Of a stretch of 64,000 nucleotides of DNA, positions 1-10,832 are shown piece after piece. The stretch is taken from NCBI RefSeq assembly GCF_004295345.1, contig NZ_CP036200.1, positions 3,349,501-3,413,500 on the forward strand, written 5' to 3'. A program made the translations under genes and the position numbers. Numbering within the stretch: position 1 is the first letter of the stretch; the number at the start of each line of letters is the position of its first letter. Source of the DNA: Shewanella maritima. Lineage in GTDB: Bacteria; Pseudomonadota; Gammaproteobacteria; Enterobacterales; Shewanellaceae. The notes under the pieces are model-generated. The model did not search any database, had not been told where the DNA came from, and worked only from the letters and a program-made list of their open reading frames with translations.

Positions 1-94
1 GTTAAAAATGTTGTTAAATCGAAATTAGTTAGCAGATATTTCTAATGCCGTCTGGTAAGCTCATTTTGAAATTAGATGAGAGAGACCTAGTTGT

Positions 95-574
95 ATGGCA
101 AAACGTTCACGCGTAGAAACTGAACGCACAGTTAACTACATTTTAGATGAAGCCTTAAACCAAATTTTGACGATCGGATTTGAAGCCATGTCTTACACGA
201 CGCTTTCAGATGCGACAGGGATAAGTCGAACCGGGATCAGTCATCATTTTCCTCGTAAAACCGAGTTTCTAGCTAAGCTGGACATGCGTATCGGTCAGTT
301 GTTTGTTGATGAGTTAAATTTCACATCACTGGAACTGCTTGAATCGTCATGGAATGCTGCTATGAAACAGCCACGACACCTTGCTGTGTTAAAGCTGTAC
401 TTTAGCTTGTGTGGTGCGAGTCAAAAAGGCATTAGTTTCTTCACTGCAATTGAGCATGCTAAAGAACAAGCTGGTGAGTTATTAGGCGCAGAAGGTGAGC
501 GCTGTATCGATAACTTGATCGGCCGTAGCTCAGTGATGTTACTAACTAACAATGTAGAAGAACTTGCTGCGTAG
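95..574 (+). CDS. TetR/AcrR-family transcriptional regulator
   Basis: A 159-residue protein with an N-terminal TetR-type helix-turn-helix at about residues 15-60 (core SYTTLSDATGISRTGISHHF, followed by RKTEF). The rest would be the ligand-sensing and dimerisation domain, but it is shorter than the usual 190-210 residues of the family. The gene stands alone: the next gene lies on the other strand and a strong terminator follows it. The target and ligand cannot be told from the sequence. The family assignment is fairly safe; the specific function is unknown. Confidence 0.8.
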   Translation: MAKRSRVETERTVNYILDEALNQILTIGFEAMSYTTLSDATGISRTGISHHFPRKTEFLAKLDMRIGQLFVDELNFTSLELLESSWNAAMKQPRHLAVLKLYFSLCGASQKGISFFTAIEHAKEQAGELLGAEGERCIDNLIGRSSVMLLTNNVEELAA

Positions 575-644
575 TAATGATTGATGACCTGAGCATTAGA
601 TATCAGGCATTAGACATTCGAATTCAAGTCAGTTACCTACTGAT

Positions 645-679
645 AAAAAGCGCTCGCTGGAAACAGCAAGCGCTTTTTT
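645..679 (+). terminator. Rho-independent terminator of the TetR gene
   Basis: An AAAAGCGCTCGCTG arm and a CAGCAAGCGCTTTTTT arm form a near-perfect stem closed by a GAAA loop and followed by a T run. It lies about 70 bp after the TetR stop codon. The A run on the left also allows it to work on the minus strand. Confidence 0.85.
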
Positions 680-771
680 AATGCCTATAACTCAGTCACT
701 CAGCCTGCTAGCAAACGAAGCGGTGAAGATAGTTTCAACCCGCTTGAAGTATCTCTAGTTGGTAAATGCGT

Positions 772-2103
772 TTAGTCGGTAAAAGCATCTGGCGCCAACT
801 CCCAATAACCCCATGACTCATATTGATATTGCTTGGCGAGCTTAACAGCTTGTTGATGGTGTTGTTTGGCAAGCCTACTGTTATCAAGGGCTTCATATGT
901 TTTACTCATTTGTTGATGCCAGTTCGGGTGATGCTCACCTTGAGCGCTAACTTGCTTTAAGATTTGCAGTGACTTTTGTGGATCTTTGGTGGCGACAAAG
1001 CCCTTTGAAAATGCGATGACAACTTCTAAATACGACTCTGGAAAGTCCTGTTTGATAGCTGCTAATACTTGGTCAACTTTGGTGTGCTGTTTAGAGCGAA
1101 ATAGGTATTTTGCTAGGTGATAGGCTTGTAGCCAATCAAAGCGAAACCCTGCCCATTGCGACTGCTTTCGCTTAAAGTGCGCCAACAGTGCCTGATAGTC
1201 AGCAAACTCCAGCATTGGGTCTAAATCAACGTAATAGTTGGGCGCAAGAAACTCCAATCCCGCAACAATGGATGGCATAGCTGTCGAATAATGGGTTTCA
1301 TCAGCAAACACCTGATAGCCGTAGCGCAAGTTTTGATCTGTATGCGCACTAAAAAGTTTATCCAACTCGGCAACGCCCATCCCTTTCTCGTTAGCGAGTG
1401 TCATAAACAGCTCGGTTTTTGGTTTAGTTTTCAAAAAGCGCTGTAGTTGCTGCTCTATATTGTTGCCGTCGTACCACGCGCTTGGGCTAAAAGCCAAAAA
1501 TGCGTTAAAAGGTGTGCTTTCTTGTATCATGCTATACAAGGTGAATAGCCCTCCCAATGAATAGCCTGACAGGGCTTTAGCGTCAGTGGTGCGATACTCG
1601 CTATCGATTAATGGGATTAATTCCTGGCTTAAATAGGCTTGCAGTTTATCTGAGCCGCCAAATTCGCTGCCTTCTTTTTCAGACTCCCAGGTATTGGCGT
1701 ACAGATAATCTTTTTGCCCCTGCATAGCGATGCCCACAACGATTAGCGGTGGGATTTTGCCCATGCGCGCAAGGGTGTGGGCTGCGGCAGAAACGTGGCG
1801 AAACTGGAAGTCGCCATCAATAACATACAGCACGCTGTAGTGTCTTTGGGTGCCCGGAATTTGCATGTGATAACGCTCAGGCAATGCAACCATATAGCGG
1901 CGTTTAGCGGCAAATATTTGAGATTGATGTTCAAACACCTGACCGTAGCTAAGACTTTGTGAAACAGGGGTTTGTGAAGCAAGGCTATGTGAAACAGGGT
2001 TTTTGTGAGTGTCGTCTGCATTTACCTTAGCGCTATAGCTAAGCAGAGCTACCACAGTAAATAAACCGATAACGGCGTTAAGCAGAGAAGAAACAGTGCG
2101 CAT
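772..2103 (-). CDS. Secreted alpha/beta-hydrolase esterase (Fes/BesA-like) with a helical C-terminal repeat region
   Basis: A 443-residue protein that begins with a signal peptide (about residues 1-29, ending VNA). It has the putative esterase fold (PF00756 type), with nucleophile motif GYSLGG (Ser about 182) and a plausible catalytic His in DETHYS. The family includes enterobactin and bacillibactin esterases and S-formylglutathione hydrolase-like enzymes. The last roughly 130 residues look like tetratricopeptide-type helices (SKTYEALDNSRLAKQHHQQA). The AAGGAG ribosome binding site fixes the start. No siderophore genes are nearby, so the substrate is open. It is probably periplasmic. Confidence 0.8.
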   Translation of the reverse strand: MRTVSSLLNAVIGLFTVVALLSYSAKVNADDTHKNPVSHSLASQTPVSQSLSYGQVFEHQSQIFAAKRRYMVALPERYHMQIPGTQRHYSVLYVIDGDFQFRHVSAAAHTLARMGKIPPLIVVGIAMQGQKDYLYANTWESEKEGSEFGGSDKLQAYLSQELIPLIDSEYRTTDAKALSGYSLGGLFTLYSMIQESTPFNAFLAFSPSAWYDGNNIEQQLQRFLKTKPKTELFMTLANEKGMGVAELDKLFSAHTDQNLRYGYQVFADETHYSTAMPSIVAGLEFLAPNYYVDLDPMLEFADYQALLAHFKRKQSQWAGFRFDWLQAYHLAKYLFRSKQHTKVDQVLAAIKQDFPESYLEVVIAFSKGFVATKDPQKSLQILKQVSAQGEHHPNWHQQMSKTYEALDNSRLAKQHHQQAVKLAKQYQYESWGYWELAPDAFTD

Positions 2104-2322
2104 GCCGATCTCCTTTTGGCAAAAGCTAATTCTATAAACTGAAAAAATGGGTTGAGAAGAAAAAGGTTAATAAACAAAGGTCGGCAGGCACTTTATCGCT
2201 TAAGTGACTGAAAATGCTAGCTGTTAGACTAAAGTGTTAAACGCTGAAACACTTGTTTAGTGTTAGCTTAAGTTTACTGGCGTGCCGTTTATCTGCAGGC
2301 GAGTGTTGAGTTTTAGGTAAAA

Positions 2323-2360
2323 AAATACCAGCTCGCATAGTTAACAACGAGCTGGTATTT
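2323..2360 (-). terminator. Terminator downstream of pntB
   Basis: The arms AAATACCAGCTCG and CGAGCTGGTATTT form a perfect inverted repeat with a 12-nt loop, 22 bp past the pntB stop on the minus strand. The flanking A run reads as a T run on the minus strand. Confidence 0.8.
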
Positions 2361-2382
2361 GCTTTTCTATCTAACGTTTAGC

Positions 2383-3873
2383 TTAAAGCGCTTTAAGAAT
2401 CGCTTCTACGCTGTCTTTCGCATCGCCAAATAGCATTTGGGTATTGTCTTTGAAGAACAATGGGTTTTGCACGCCGGCATAACCTGTATTCATTGAACGT
2501 TTAAAGGCAATTACGTTTTGCGCGTTCCATACTTCTAATACTGGCATACCTGCGATTGGGCTGTTTGGATCTTCCATTGCCCCTGGGTTAACCGTATCGT
2601 TAGCGCCGATAACCAGTACGGTATCTGTGTCTGAGAAGTCATCATTAATCTCATCCATCTCTAACACTACGTCATAAGGTACTTTTGCTTCAGCAAGCAG
2701 TACGTTCATATGACCAGGCAGACGACCCGCAACCGGGTGAATACCAAAGCGCACAGTAATACCTAAATCGCGTAGCTTTTTAGTGATTTCAGCAACTGGA
2801 TATTGCGCCTGGGCAACCGCCATACCATAGCCTGGGGTGATGATAACTGAGCTAGATGCTTTTAGCTGCTCAGCTACATCTTCAGCTGTAGTTTCTCGGA
2901 ACTCGCCCATTTCTTCATCACCAGATGCTGCAGTGCCATCGCTACCAAAGCCACCTGCAATGACCGAGATAAATGAGCGGTTCATCGCCTTACACATGAT
3001 GTAAGACAGGATTGCACCAGAAGAGCCTACTAGCGCACCGACTACAATCAGTAGGTCGTTTGATAGCATGAAACCTGCAGCAGCTGCTGCCCAACCTGAG
3101 TATGAGTTGAGCATAGAGACGACAACTGGCATGTCTGCCCCGCCAATCGATGCAACTAGGTGCCAACCAAAGGCAAAAGCAATTAGCGTCATGATGATCA
3201 GCGGTGTCATAGCGCCGCCAGCTTGTACGAATTGGATCATTAGGATTAATGACACAACAACGGCAGCCAGGTTGAGCTTATGACGGTGAGGTAGCATTAG
3301 CGCTTTAGATGGAATTAAACCGCGCAGCTTACCAAAAGCTACCACAGAGCCTGTGAAGGTCACTGCGCCAATGAATACGCCTAGGAACACCTCAACTAGG
3401 TGAATGTTTAGCATAGCGCCAGTGAGGTGCGCGTCATGAGCGCTTGCCTGCTGGCTTGCTTCAACAATCGCGGCTTTGGCTGCTTGCAGTGACGCATGAA
3501 CGTCATCACCTAGCGTTACCACTACTTCATTGACCGCTTGTGGGTGCAGGTCAATAAAGCTGTTAAAGCCAACTAATACTGCTGCCATACCGACAAAGCT
3601 ATGCAAAATTGCCACTAGCTCAGGCATTTCAGTCATTTCAACTTTAAGCGCGAAGCGAATACCAATTGCGCCACCAATAACCATCGCCAGGATGATCCAG
3701 TGAACGCCGTGTGTTTCTGGATTTAGGATGGTCGCGCCAAGCGCAATGGTCATCCCGATGATACCGAATATGTTACCGTTCTTAGCCGTTTCTTGTTTTG
3801 ATAACCCAGCTAGGCTGAGAATAAAAAATACTGCGGCAACGATATATGATGCTGTAACCAGTCCTTGAGACAC
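2383..3873 (-). CDS. pntB: NAD(P) transhydrogenase subunit beta
   Basis: A 496-residue inner-membrane protein. PntB, with PntA, couples proton re-entry to hydride transfer from NADH to NADP+. The N-terminal two thirds is a run of membrane helices and the C-terminal domain III binds NADP(H) (motif [13 protein letters not shown], then [20 protein letters not shown] in domain III). It is about 30 residues longer than E. coli PntB because of an Ala/His-rich insert (about residues 125-150) between two membrane helices. It lies 11 bp downstream of pntA, so the two are one operon. Assignment is very secure. Confidence 0.97.
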   Translation of the reverse strand: MSQGLVTASYIVAAVFFILSLAGLSKQETAKNGNIFGIIGMTIALGATILNPETHGVHWIILAMVIGGAIGIRFALKVEMTEMPELVAILHSFVGMAAVLVGFNSFIDLHPQAVNEVVVTLGDDVHASLQAAKAAIVEASQQASAHDAHLTGAMLNIHLVEVFLGVFIGAVTFTGSVVAFGKLRGLIPSKALMLPHRHKLNLAAVVVSLILMIQFVQAGGAMTPLIIMTLIAFAFGWHLVASIGGADMPVVVSMLNSYSGWAAAAAGFMLSNDLLIVVGALVGSSGAILSYIMCKAMNRSFISVIAGGFGSDGTAASGDEEMGEFRETTAEDVAEQLKASSSVIITPGYGMAVAQAQYPVAEITKKLRDLGITVRFGIHPVAGRLPGHMNVLLAEAKVPYDVVLEMDEINDDFSDTDTVLVIGANDTVNPGAMEDPNSPIAGMPVLEVWNAQNVIAFKRSMNTGYAGVQNPLFFKDNTQMLFGDAKDSVEAILKAL

Positions 3874-3884
3874 GATAATACCCC

Positions 3885-5410
3885 TTAATCTTTACGGAAC
3901 ATTTTCAGCATGCGCTGAGTGACGGTGAAGCCACCAAAAATGTTAATGCTGGCAATGAGAACCGCGATAAACGATAGTGCGGTGACCAGTGCTGAGCCAC
4001 TTCCTATTTGCAGTAATGCGCCCACCACAATGATGCCTGAAATAGCATTGGTGACCGACATTAGCGGAGTATGCAGTGCGTGGGTTACGTTCCAAACGAC
4101 GTAGTAACCAACCACACAAGACAGTACGAATACCGTGAAGTGTGACAGGAACTCAGGTGGTGCAACCTGGGCAATCATGCCAAAGGCGGCAATACCTGCT
4201 GCGCCAAGAATGTACTTGAGCTTAGATGGCTTTTTCTCTTCTTTAACGGGTGCTTCTACTTTGGGCGCGGCTTGTTGCGGCGCGGCAGAAACCGAAATTG
4301 CTGGTGGTGGGAAGGTGATTTCGCCATCGCGAGTCACTGTCATGTTACGCATGACAACATCGTCAAAGTCTAAGACTGCATTGCCGTCTTTTTCTTTGCA
4401 CATAAGCTTCATTAGGTTAACTAGGTTAGTACCGTAAAGCTGTGATGATTGCGCCGGTAGGCGACCTGGAAGGTCAGTGTAACCAAGTACTTTAACGCCA
4501 TTATCAGTAACGATTTTCTCGCCTGTTACTGTGTACTCACAGTTACCGCCAGTTGCCGCTGCAAGGTCAACAATCACGCTACCGCTCTTCATGCTATCAA
4601 CCATTTCTTTGGTGATAAGCTTAGGAGCAGGGCGACCTGGAATAAGCGCGGTGGTGATGATGATATCGACTTCTTTTGCTTGCTCGGCAAAAAGCGCCAT
4701 TTCAGCAGCGATAAATTCATCCGACATCACTTTAGCGTAACCGTCTGATGAGCCGCTTTCTTCGTTTTCAAACTCAAGTTTTAAAAACTCACCGCCCATT
4801 GACTCGATTTGCTCGGCAACTTCTAAGCGGGTATCGAATGCACGCACAACCGCGCCTAGTGAGCCTGCTGCGCCAATTGCGGCTAAGCCCGCAACACCTG
4901 CGCCAATGACCAATACTTTAGCTGGTGGTACTTTACCTGCGGCAGTGATTTGTCCGGTGAAGAAGCGACCAAATTCATGTGCTGCTTCAACCACTGCTCG
5001 GTAGCCACCAATGTTGGCCATTGACGAAAGCGCATCTAATGACTGGGCGCGAGAAATACGCGGCACCATGTCCATTGCCATTACTGTGATGTTCTTTTGT
5101 GAAAGTTTTTCAACCAGCTCAGGATTCTGTGCAGGCCAAATGAAGCTCACTAAGATAGTGCCTGCTTGCATTTGCTCGATTTCGTCATCCGTTGGTGCGT
5201 TAACTTTAAACACTAAGTCAGCTTGATACGCACTATCTACAACTTCTGCCCAGCAGCTTCAAACGCAGCATCATCAAAGCTAGACAAATTGCCTGCTGCT
5301 TTTTCGATGGCCACGCTAAAGCCGAGTTTTTGTAGTTGTACTACAGTCGCCGGCGTCGCTGCGACGCGGGTTTCACCTGCAATACTTTCTCTCGGTATTC
5401 CAATCTGCAT
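3885..5410 (-). pseudogene. pntA: NAD(P) transhydrogenase subunit alpha, interrupted by one frameshift
   Basis: PntA carries the NAD(H)-binding domain I and the first membrane helices of transhydrogenase. Reading from ATG 5410 gives MQIGIPRESIAGETRVAATP, the family N-terminus, but this frame stops at TAG (5237-5239) after 57 residues. The rest, from [11 protein letters not shown] onward, lies in another frame and runs intact to 3885. It includes the nucleotide-binding motif [25 protein letters not shown] glycine loop and the C-terminal membrane helices. Adding one base to the CCC run at 5249-5251 restores [11 protein letters not shown], matching E. coli PntA, and gives 508 residues (E. coli has 510). 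Everything else looks under selection, so a sequencing error is at least as likely as a true mutation. Confidence 0.92.
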
Positions 5411-5847
5411 GACTGTTCCCTGATGGTTAATAAAAAAGGCTGTACCTAAACCTTGATGTTTAGGCGGTTACGGCATCCCATTATGTAAGGTCGAACATGA
5501 TGGTGTGACCCAGACCCATCTTAGTGATGGAAACCAGGATTTAGTTCTTACTTGTATCGCGTTTTGTGATTGTTGTTCTGTTTTTGTGACAATCGAAGTG
5601 GCGTAAATTCAATAAGAAATTAGCCCCTTAGCTTGAAGCATTAGCCATAAACGTGACAAGAGCCAGTTAGAGAAATCCCACTGTTTTGCGTTGTAGATCA
5701 CTAAAACTTTTAACTAAGCCACACTTTTGTAGCTCAAAAAATAACCTTTGCATATTCCATAAACGTATAAAGAATTATCTTTTATTCTTTTTTGACAATT
5801 TGGCCAAGGAGTAAGCTAACAGCATTATTTTGTTATAAGGCCGCCCT
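5411..5847. other. Divergent intergenic region between pntA and cysJ
   Basis: 437 bp that must hold the promoters for pntAB (minus) and cysJIH (plus). A short hairpin (CCTAAAC 5445-5451 with GTTTAGG 5458-5464) lies in the pntA leader. The part next to cysJ is AT-rich. No clear CysB site could be picked out by eye and no further gene is visible. Confidence 0.5.
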
Positions 5848-7644
5848 ATGTTGTTAAAAGAATTATCTGCATTAGCTTCCCCCCTATCACAGGGGCAGGT
5901 AGAAAAGCTAAAGCAATTTACCGCCGAGCTAAATCCAATCCAGCAAGCCTGGGTGAGTGGTTATCTTGCTGCTAGTGCTAATGCTGTTGGCGCTGTGGCG
6001 AGTGCACCCGCAGCGCAAGCTAGTCAAATCATCACCATTTTATATGGCAGCCAAACGGGTAATGGTCGTGGCGTGGCCGAAACTCTGGCGCAAAAAGCGC
6101 AGGAGCAAGGCTACAGTGTTAATTTGACCTCAATGGCCGATTACAAAGCTCGCGCGCTAAAACAAGAAACCTTACTGTTGGTGGTGGTCAGTACCCATGG
6201 TGAAGGTGAAGCGCCAGATGATGCTATGCAGCTACATGAGTTTTTAGCTTCAAAACGCGCCCCGAAGCTGGATAACCTACATTACTCGGTATTGGCGCTC
6301 GGTGATTCTAGCTATGAGTTCTTCTGCCAAACCGGTAAAGACTTTGATGCGCGCCTTGCTGCGTTAGGTGCGAAAGCGTTAACACCAATGGTTGAGTGTG
6401 ACGTTGATTATGAGGATAGCGCTGATGCATGGACTGACTCTGTATTAGAGGCGGTAAAACCTCATCTTGAATCTTCAACTAACGCAGCCTCAGCGAGTGT
6501 AGTACCGATTTCTGCTGCGCAAGCAGGCGCGAGTCAATACACCAAAAAAGCGCCATATACAGCTGAAATCCTTGTGAGTCAGAAGCTGACTGGCCGCGAC
6601 TCAGATCGCGATGTGCGCCATGTTGAAATTGACTTAGGTGATTCAGGTATTGAGTATCAGGTGGGTGATGCCCTAGGTGTATGGTTTAGTAATAACCTTG
6701 AGTTAGTTGATGAAGTATTAGCTCAGCTCGAGTTATCTGGTGATGAGTCGGTTGAAGTGAGCAAACAAAGCACGACTTTGAAGCAGGCACTTATCAACAG
6801 CAAAGAGCTAACTCAGCTATATCCTGGCTTTATTCAAAACTGGGCTGAACTCAGCGCTGATAAGTCTTTGCAAGCACTTGCGAGCGACAAGAGTAAAACC
6901 AGAGAGTTTATGCTGACTCAGCAAGTGGTAGACATCATTAAGGCTTATCCTGCCAAAGTTGAGGCGCAGGCTTTTGTTGATTTACTGCGCCCATTAACGC
7001 CGCGTTTATATTCTATCGCCTCAAGTCAGGCTGAAGTAGAAGCAGAAGTCCACCTTACCGTGGCGTTAGTTGAAGATGAGCGTAATGGTCAGGCTCGCTT
7101 TGGCGGCGCGTCACATTTCCTAGCCTCTGCCGAGGAAGGCCAACAAGTCAAAGTCTACGTTGAGCCTAACAACAACTTCCGCTTGCCAGAAAACCCTGAC
7201 ACGCCAGTGATTATGATTGGCCCTGGTACTGGCGTAGCGCCGTTTCGTGCCTTTATGCAACAACGCAGCAGTGATGGCGTTGAAGGCAATAGCTGGTTGT
7301 TCTTTGGTAACCCACATTTTGAGCAAGACTTCTTATATCAAACCGAGTGGCAGCAGTACCTTAAGTCGGGCGAGTTAACTCAGCTTGATGTGGCGTTCTC
7401 CCGTGATCAAGAGCATAAGATTTACGTGCAGCACCGTATCAGTGAACAAGCTAAGCAGGTATGGCAGTGGCTGCAAAATGGCGCGCATATATATATATGT
7501 GGTGACGCTGAGCGTATGGCAAAAGATGTGCATCAAGCCTTGTTAGATGTTGCCCAAACTCAGGGCGGATTATCAAGCGATGATGCCGCCAGTTACCTAG
7601 ATACATTACGCGTAGAAAAACGTTACCAGAAAGACGTTTATTAA
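5848..7644 (+). CDS. cysJ: Sulfite reductase [NADPH] flavoprotein alpha-component
   Basis: A 598-residue diflavin reductase that passes electrons from NADPH through FAD and FMN to the hemoprotein CysI in assimilatory sulfite reduction. An N-terminal flavodoxin domain (YGSQTGNGRG, about residues 66-75) is followed by an FAD domain (RLYSIASSQ) and an NADPH-binding domain (MIGPGTGVAPFRAFMQQR). It ends in the family C-terminus KRYQKDVY. Length matches E. coli CysJ (599). It is the first gene of the cysJIH operon. Near 7490 a short (AT)n stretch encodes IYI within the reductase domain and is not a defect. Confidence 0.97.
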   Translation: MLLKELSALASPLSQGQVEKLKQFTAELNPIQQAWVSGYLAASANAVGAVASAPAAQASQIITILYGSQTGNGRGVAETLAQKAQEQGYSVNLTSMADYKARALKQETLLLVVVSTHGEGEAPDDAMQLHEFLASKRAPKLDNLHYSVLALGDSSYEFFCQTGKDFDARLAALGAKALTPMVECDVDYEDSADAWTDSVLEAVKPHLESSTNAASASVVPISAAQAGASQYTKKAPYTAEILVSQKLTGRDSDRDVRHVEIDLGDSGIEYQVGDALGVWFSNNLELVDEVLAQLELSGDESVEVSKQSTTLKQALINSKELTQLYPGFIQNWAELSADKSLQALASDKSKTREFMLTQQVVDIIKAYPAKVEAQAFVDLLRPLTPRLYSIASSQAEVEAEVHLTVALVEDERNGQARFGGASHFLASAEEGQQVKVYVEPNNNFRLPENPDTPVIMIGPGTGVAPFRAFMQQRSSDGVEGNSWLFFGNPHFEQDFLYQTEWQQYLKSGELTQLDVAFSRDQEHKIYVQHRISEQAKQVWQWLQNGAHIYICGDAERMAKDVHQALLDVAQTQGGLSSDDAASYLDTLRVEKRYQKDVY

Positions 7645-7761
7645 CTTTTCTCACTAGAGATAAGAACTAGAGAACGCAAACAGATTATTCGTCACGCCAC
7701 TAATTAGTCAGACTAAAAGCAATAACGATGGGCGCGGCCAAGACAAATTTTGAGGTTTCAC

Positions 7762-9453
7762 ATGAGTGAGCAAAAGTTAGCAGTAAATGAATATTTAAAA
7801 ACCGACAGTGATTACTTGCGCGGCACCATTCAAGAGGGGTTAGATACTCAGGTGACGGGCTCGTTTAGTGATGGCGATCAGCAGCTAATTAAATTCCACG
7901 GTTTTTATCAGCAAGATGACCGAGACTTACGCAATGAGCGTAAAGCACAAAAGCTTGAACCGCTATATAGCTTCATGCTGCGTGCCCGTGTACCAGGTGG
8001 TATTTGTACGCCGGAGCAGTGGTTAGATGTCGATAGAATTTCATCTACCTTAACTACATCAAACAGTATTCGTTTAACTACTCGTCAAACGTTCCAATAC
8101 CATGGTATTCCTAAGCGTAATCTTAAAACACTAATTCAGGGGCTAGATAGAGCTGCGTTAGACTCAATTGCCGCATGTGGTGATGTAAACCGCAACGTGA
8201 TGTGTAATCCAAACCCGATTGAGTCAAAGTTGCATGAGCAAGCGTACGCAGTGGCAAAAGAGCTATCTGATCACCTGCTGCCTCACACCCGCGCTTATGC
8301 TGAGATTTGGCTCGATGAAGAAAAGCTAGTTGATACCCAAACCAATGAACCTGTTTATGGCAAAACGTACTTGCCACGCAAGTTCAAAATGGCGGTATCA
8401 GTGCCACCTGATAACGACGTTGATGTTTATACCAATGACCTTGGTTTTATTGCCGTAGCTGAAAACGGCGAGTTAGTTGGCTTTAACCTGGTAGCTGGCG
8501 GTGGCATGGGTTCTACCCATGGTGAGGTGGAAACCTTCCCACGTCTGGCTGATGATTTTGGCTTTATTAAAACCCAAGATGTGATCAAGTTTGCCGAAGC
8601 TGTGATGACTGTGCAGCGCGACTGGGGTAACCGCGTGGTGCGTAAGCGTGCGCGTTTGAAATATACCATTGTCGACCATGGTTATGATGCCTTTAAAGCT
8701 GAAGTTGAAAAACGCGCTGGTGTGAAGTTTGAGCCTAAGCGCGATGTGGTGATTGGCGATCGCGGTGACCGTTACGGCTGGGTTGAAGGTATCGATGGCA
8801 AGTGGCATCTAACCTTGTTTATCGAAAGCGGTCGAATTAAAGATATGCCAGGGCAAACATTGCAAACTGGCCTGCGCGAAATTGCCAAAATCCATAAAGG
8901 TGATTTCCGCATGACATCAAACCAAAATATGATTATTGCCGGTGTTGCAGAGCAAGATAAAGCTGAAATAGAAGGCTTAGCGCGTAAGCATGGATTATTA
9001 GGTAAAGTACTATCGGCAACTCGCGGCCACTCAATTGCTTGTGTGGCATTGCCAACTTGTCCGCTAGCGATGGCAGAAGCTGAGCGTTACTTTCCTGAGT
9101 TTATCGACCACGTTGATGCCCTACAGCAAAAGCATGGTATTGAAGACCAAGCTATTGTAGTGCGAATGACGGGTTGCCCTAACGGCTGTGCGCGTCCGTT
9201 TGCCGCAGAAATCGGCTTAGTGGGTAAAGCGCCAGGGCGTTACAACTTATATCTGGGTGCAAGTTTTGAAGGTACGCGCCTGAATAAAATGTACAAAGAA
9301 AACATCCAAGAAGCGCGAATATTGGCTGAGTTAGACGAATTATTTGGCCGTTATGCAGCCGAGCGAGATGCAGGCGAAACTTTCGGTAACTTTACTGTGC
9401 GTGTTGGTGTAGTAAAGGCCGTTGTTGATGCCGCTAAGGATTTTCATGGATAA
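7762..9453 (+). CDS. cysI: Sulfite reductase [NADPH] hemoprotein beta-component
   Basis: A 563-residue siroheme and 4Fe-4S enzyme that reduces sulfite to sulfide by six electrons. The cluster and siroheme cysteines are visible in [16 protein letters not shown] and [17 protein letters not shown] 7762 ([10 protein letters not shown]) is chosen because TGAGG at 7751-7755 is well placed before it; an in-frame TTG at 7750 has no such site. It follows cysJ by 117 bp and overlaps cysH by 8 bp, so translation of cysH is probably coupled. Confidence 0.97.
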   Translation: MSEQKLAVNEYLKTDSDYLRGTIQEGLDTQVTGSFSDGDQQLIKFHGFYQQDDRDLRNERKAQKLEPLYSFMLRARVPGGICTPEQWLDVDRISSTLTTSNSIRLTTRQTFQYHGIPKRNLKTLIQGLDRAALDSIAACGDVNRNVMCNPNPIESKLHEQAYAVAKELSDHLLPHTRAYAEIWLDEEKLVDTQTNEPVYGKTYLPRKFKMAVSVPPDNDVDVYTNDLGFIAVAENGELVGFNLVAGGGMGSTHGEVETFPRLADDFGFIKTQDVIKFAEAVMTVQRDWGNRVVRKRARLKYTIVDHGYDAFKAEVEKRAGVKFEPKRDVVIGDRGDRYGWVEGIDGKWHLTLFIESGRIKDMPGQTLQTGLREIAKIHKGDFRMTSNQNMIIAGVAEQDKAEIEGLARKHGLLGKVLSATRGHSIACVALPTCPLAMAEAERYFPEFIDHVDALQQKHGIEDQAIVVRMTGCPNGCARPFAAEIGLVGKAPGRYNLYLGASFEGTRLNKMYKENIQEARILAELDELFGRYAAERDAGETFGNFTVRVGVVKAVVDAAKDFHG

Positions 9454-10252
9454 CCAAGTCACGCAAGCTGTTGGCGATGAATCCCTAAGCGTTAGTGGCT
9501 CGATAAATTCGCCAATATCTAAAGATGAATTGTTGAGTTTGCTCGCAGCGCCAAAAGCGACCGCGCAGCAGGGGTTAGCGAAGGTTAACCAGTTTCTTGA
9601 AGGCTTATCAGCCGAGCAGAGAGTGGAATGGGCCCTTGCCTACTTACCTGACTGTCACGCTTTGTCGTCAAGCTTTGGGATCCAAGCTGCAGTGATGTTG
9701 CATATGATGAATAGCGCTAAAGCTAACATTCCGGTGATACTGACAGATACGGGATATCTGTTTCCTGAAACCTATCGCTTTATTGAAGAGCTAACAGAGC
9801 GCTTGTCGTTAAATCTTCATGTGTTTAGCGCAACCAAAAGTGCTGCTTGGCAAGAGGCAACTACAGGAAAATTATGGGAAAAAGGCCTAGATGCGTTAGA
9901 TGAATACAATCGCATTAACAAAGTAGAGCCTATGCAAAGAGCGCTAGCGCAATTAAGTGTAGGAACCTGGTTTGCAGGGTTGCGCAGAAGTCAGTCAAGT
10001 ACGCGAGAAGAGCTGCCTATTTTGGCGATTCACGGTAAACGATTTAAATTCTTACCGATTATTGATTGGTCAAATAAGCAGATCCACGAGTACCTAGTTG
10101 AGCATGATTTGCCGTATCACCCTCTGTGGGAGCAAGGTTATGTGTCGGTCGGTGATACACACTCATCTCAACCACTTGAAGCTGGTATGACAGAGGAGCA
10201 AACACGTTTTAACGGTATGAAACGCGAGTGTGGCTTGCACTACGAGATCTAA
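9446..10252 (+). CDS. cysH: Phosphoadenylyl-sulfate (PAPS) reductase
   Basis: A 268-residue cytosolic enzyme that reduces PAPS to sulfite with thioredoxin. It shows the PP-loop region [14 protein letters not shown], the substrate motif [13 protein letters not shown], and the C-terminal active-site cysteine in [10 protein letters not shown]. The short CysH type (no second cysteine pair) marks it as the PAPS rather than the APS enzyme. The start at ATG 9446 lies inside the end of cysI with AAGGA just upstream. It is the last gene of the operon. Confidence 0.96.
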   Translation: MDNQVTQAVGDESLSVSGSINSPISKDELLSLLAAPKATAQQGLAKVNQFLEGLSAEQRVEWALAYLPDCHALSSSFGIQAAVMLHMMNSAKANIPVILTDTGYLFPETYRFIEELTERLSLNLHVFSATKSAAWQEATTGKLWEKGLDALDEYNRINKVEPMQRALAQLSVGTWFAGLRRSQSSTREELPILAIHGKRFKFLPIIDWSNKQIHEYLVEHDLPYHPLWEQGYVSVGDTHSSQPLEAGMTEEQTRFNGMKRECGLHYEI

Positions 10253-10634
10253 CCTATATTGCGTGCGCTTAAGCGCTAATTGATAGGTCAAATAGCGCTA
10301 GTCCAAAAGTGTGAATTTGGTGAATTTTATCAGTGACGATGAAACTGTAATAAAAACGCCTTGTCAGTTATTTATGCTAGAACTTACTAAATGACCGATA
10401 TCCTTGTGGTATTTTTGCGAGATAGGCATATAAATCGCTGTTAAAGGCTGTTTTTATGAATTTTTGTTAAAAAACTCATGCAAAAGCCTCTAGGGTGGTC
10501 TAAATTTAGAAGTTCCCGTAGACGGTTTTTGTCGACACTTTAGGACTGTAATTGCAATCCAAGTACCTCCAAAAGCTTCGCTCGCTTCCACGAGCACTTG
10601 ATTGACTTGTTAGCGCAGGAAAATCAAATCAGTT
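10253..10634 (+). other. Intergenic region; possible small RNA leading into a strong terminator
   Basis: No open reading frame of note. The stretch from about 10470 to the terminator at 10635 holds several small inverted repeats (for example GTAGAC with GTCGAC near 10518-10535, and CAAGT with ACTTG flanking a C-rich segment near 10560-10600). It ends in a very stable terminator nearly 400 bp after cysH. That distance is long for a plain 3' UTR, so an independent small RNA is possible. I recognise no known RNA family. Confidence 0.35.
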
Positions 10635-10677
10635 ATCCCCAGCAGGGCAAGATTGCCCTGCTGGGGATTTTATTTTT
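10635..10677 (+). terminator. Strong Rho-independent terminator
   Basis: The arms ATCCCCAGCAGGGCAA and TTGCCCTGCTGGGGAT are perfectly complementary around a minimal loop and are followed by TTTATTTTTT. It ends either the cysJIH transcript or a small RNA transcribed in the gap. Confidence 0.9.
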
Positions 10678-10832
10678 TATCGCCCCGCCATAAACAAACT
10701 TCAACAATTCATAGCACTTAAATCTTATATAGGTCACAATAACTCACTGTTTTATGCGCGCTTTATAGATTGTTAATTTAAAGATAGTTAAAAATCTAGT
10801 CGCAATAGTCCAACAATAAAAATGGAGCAAAG

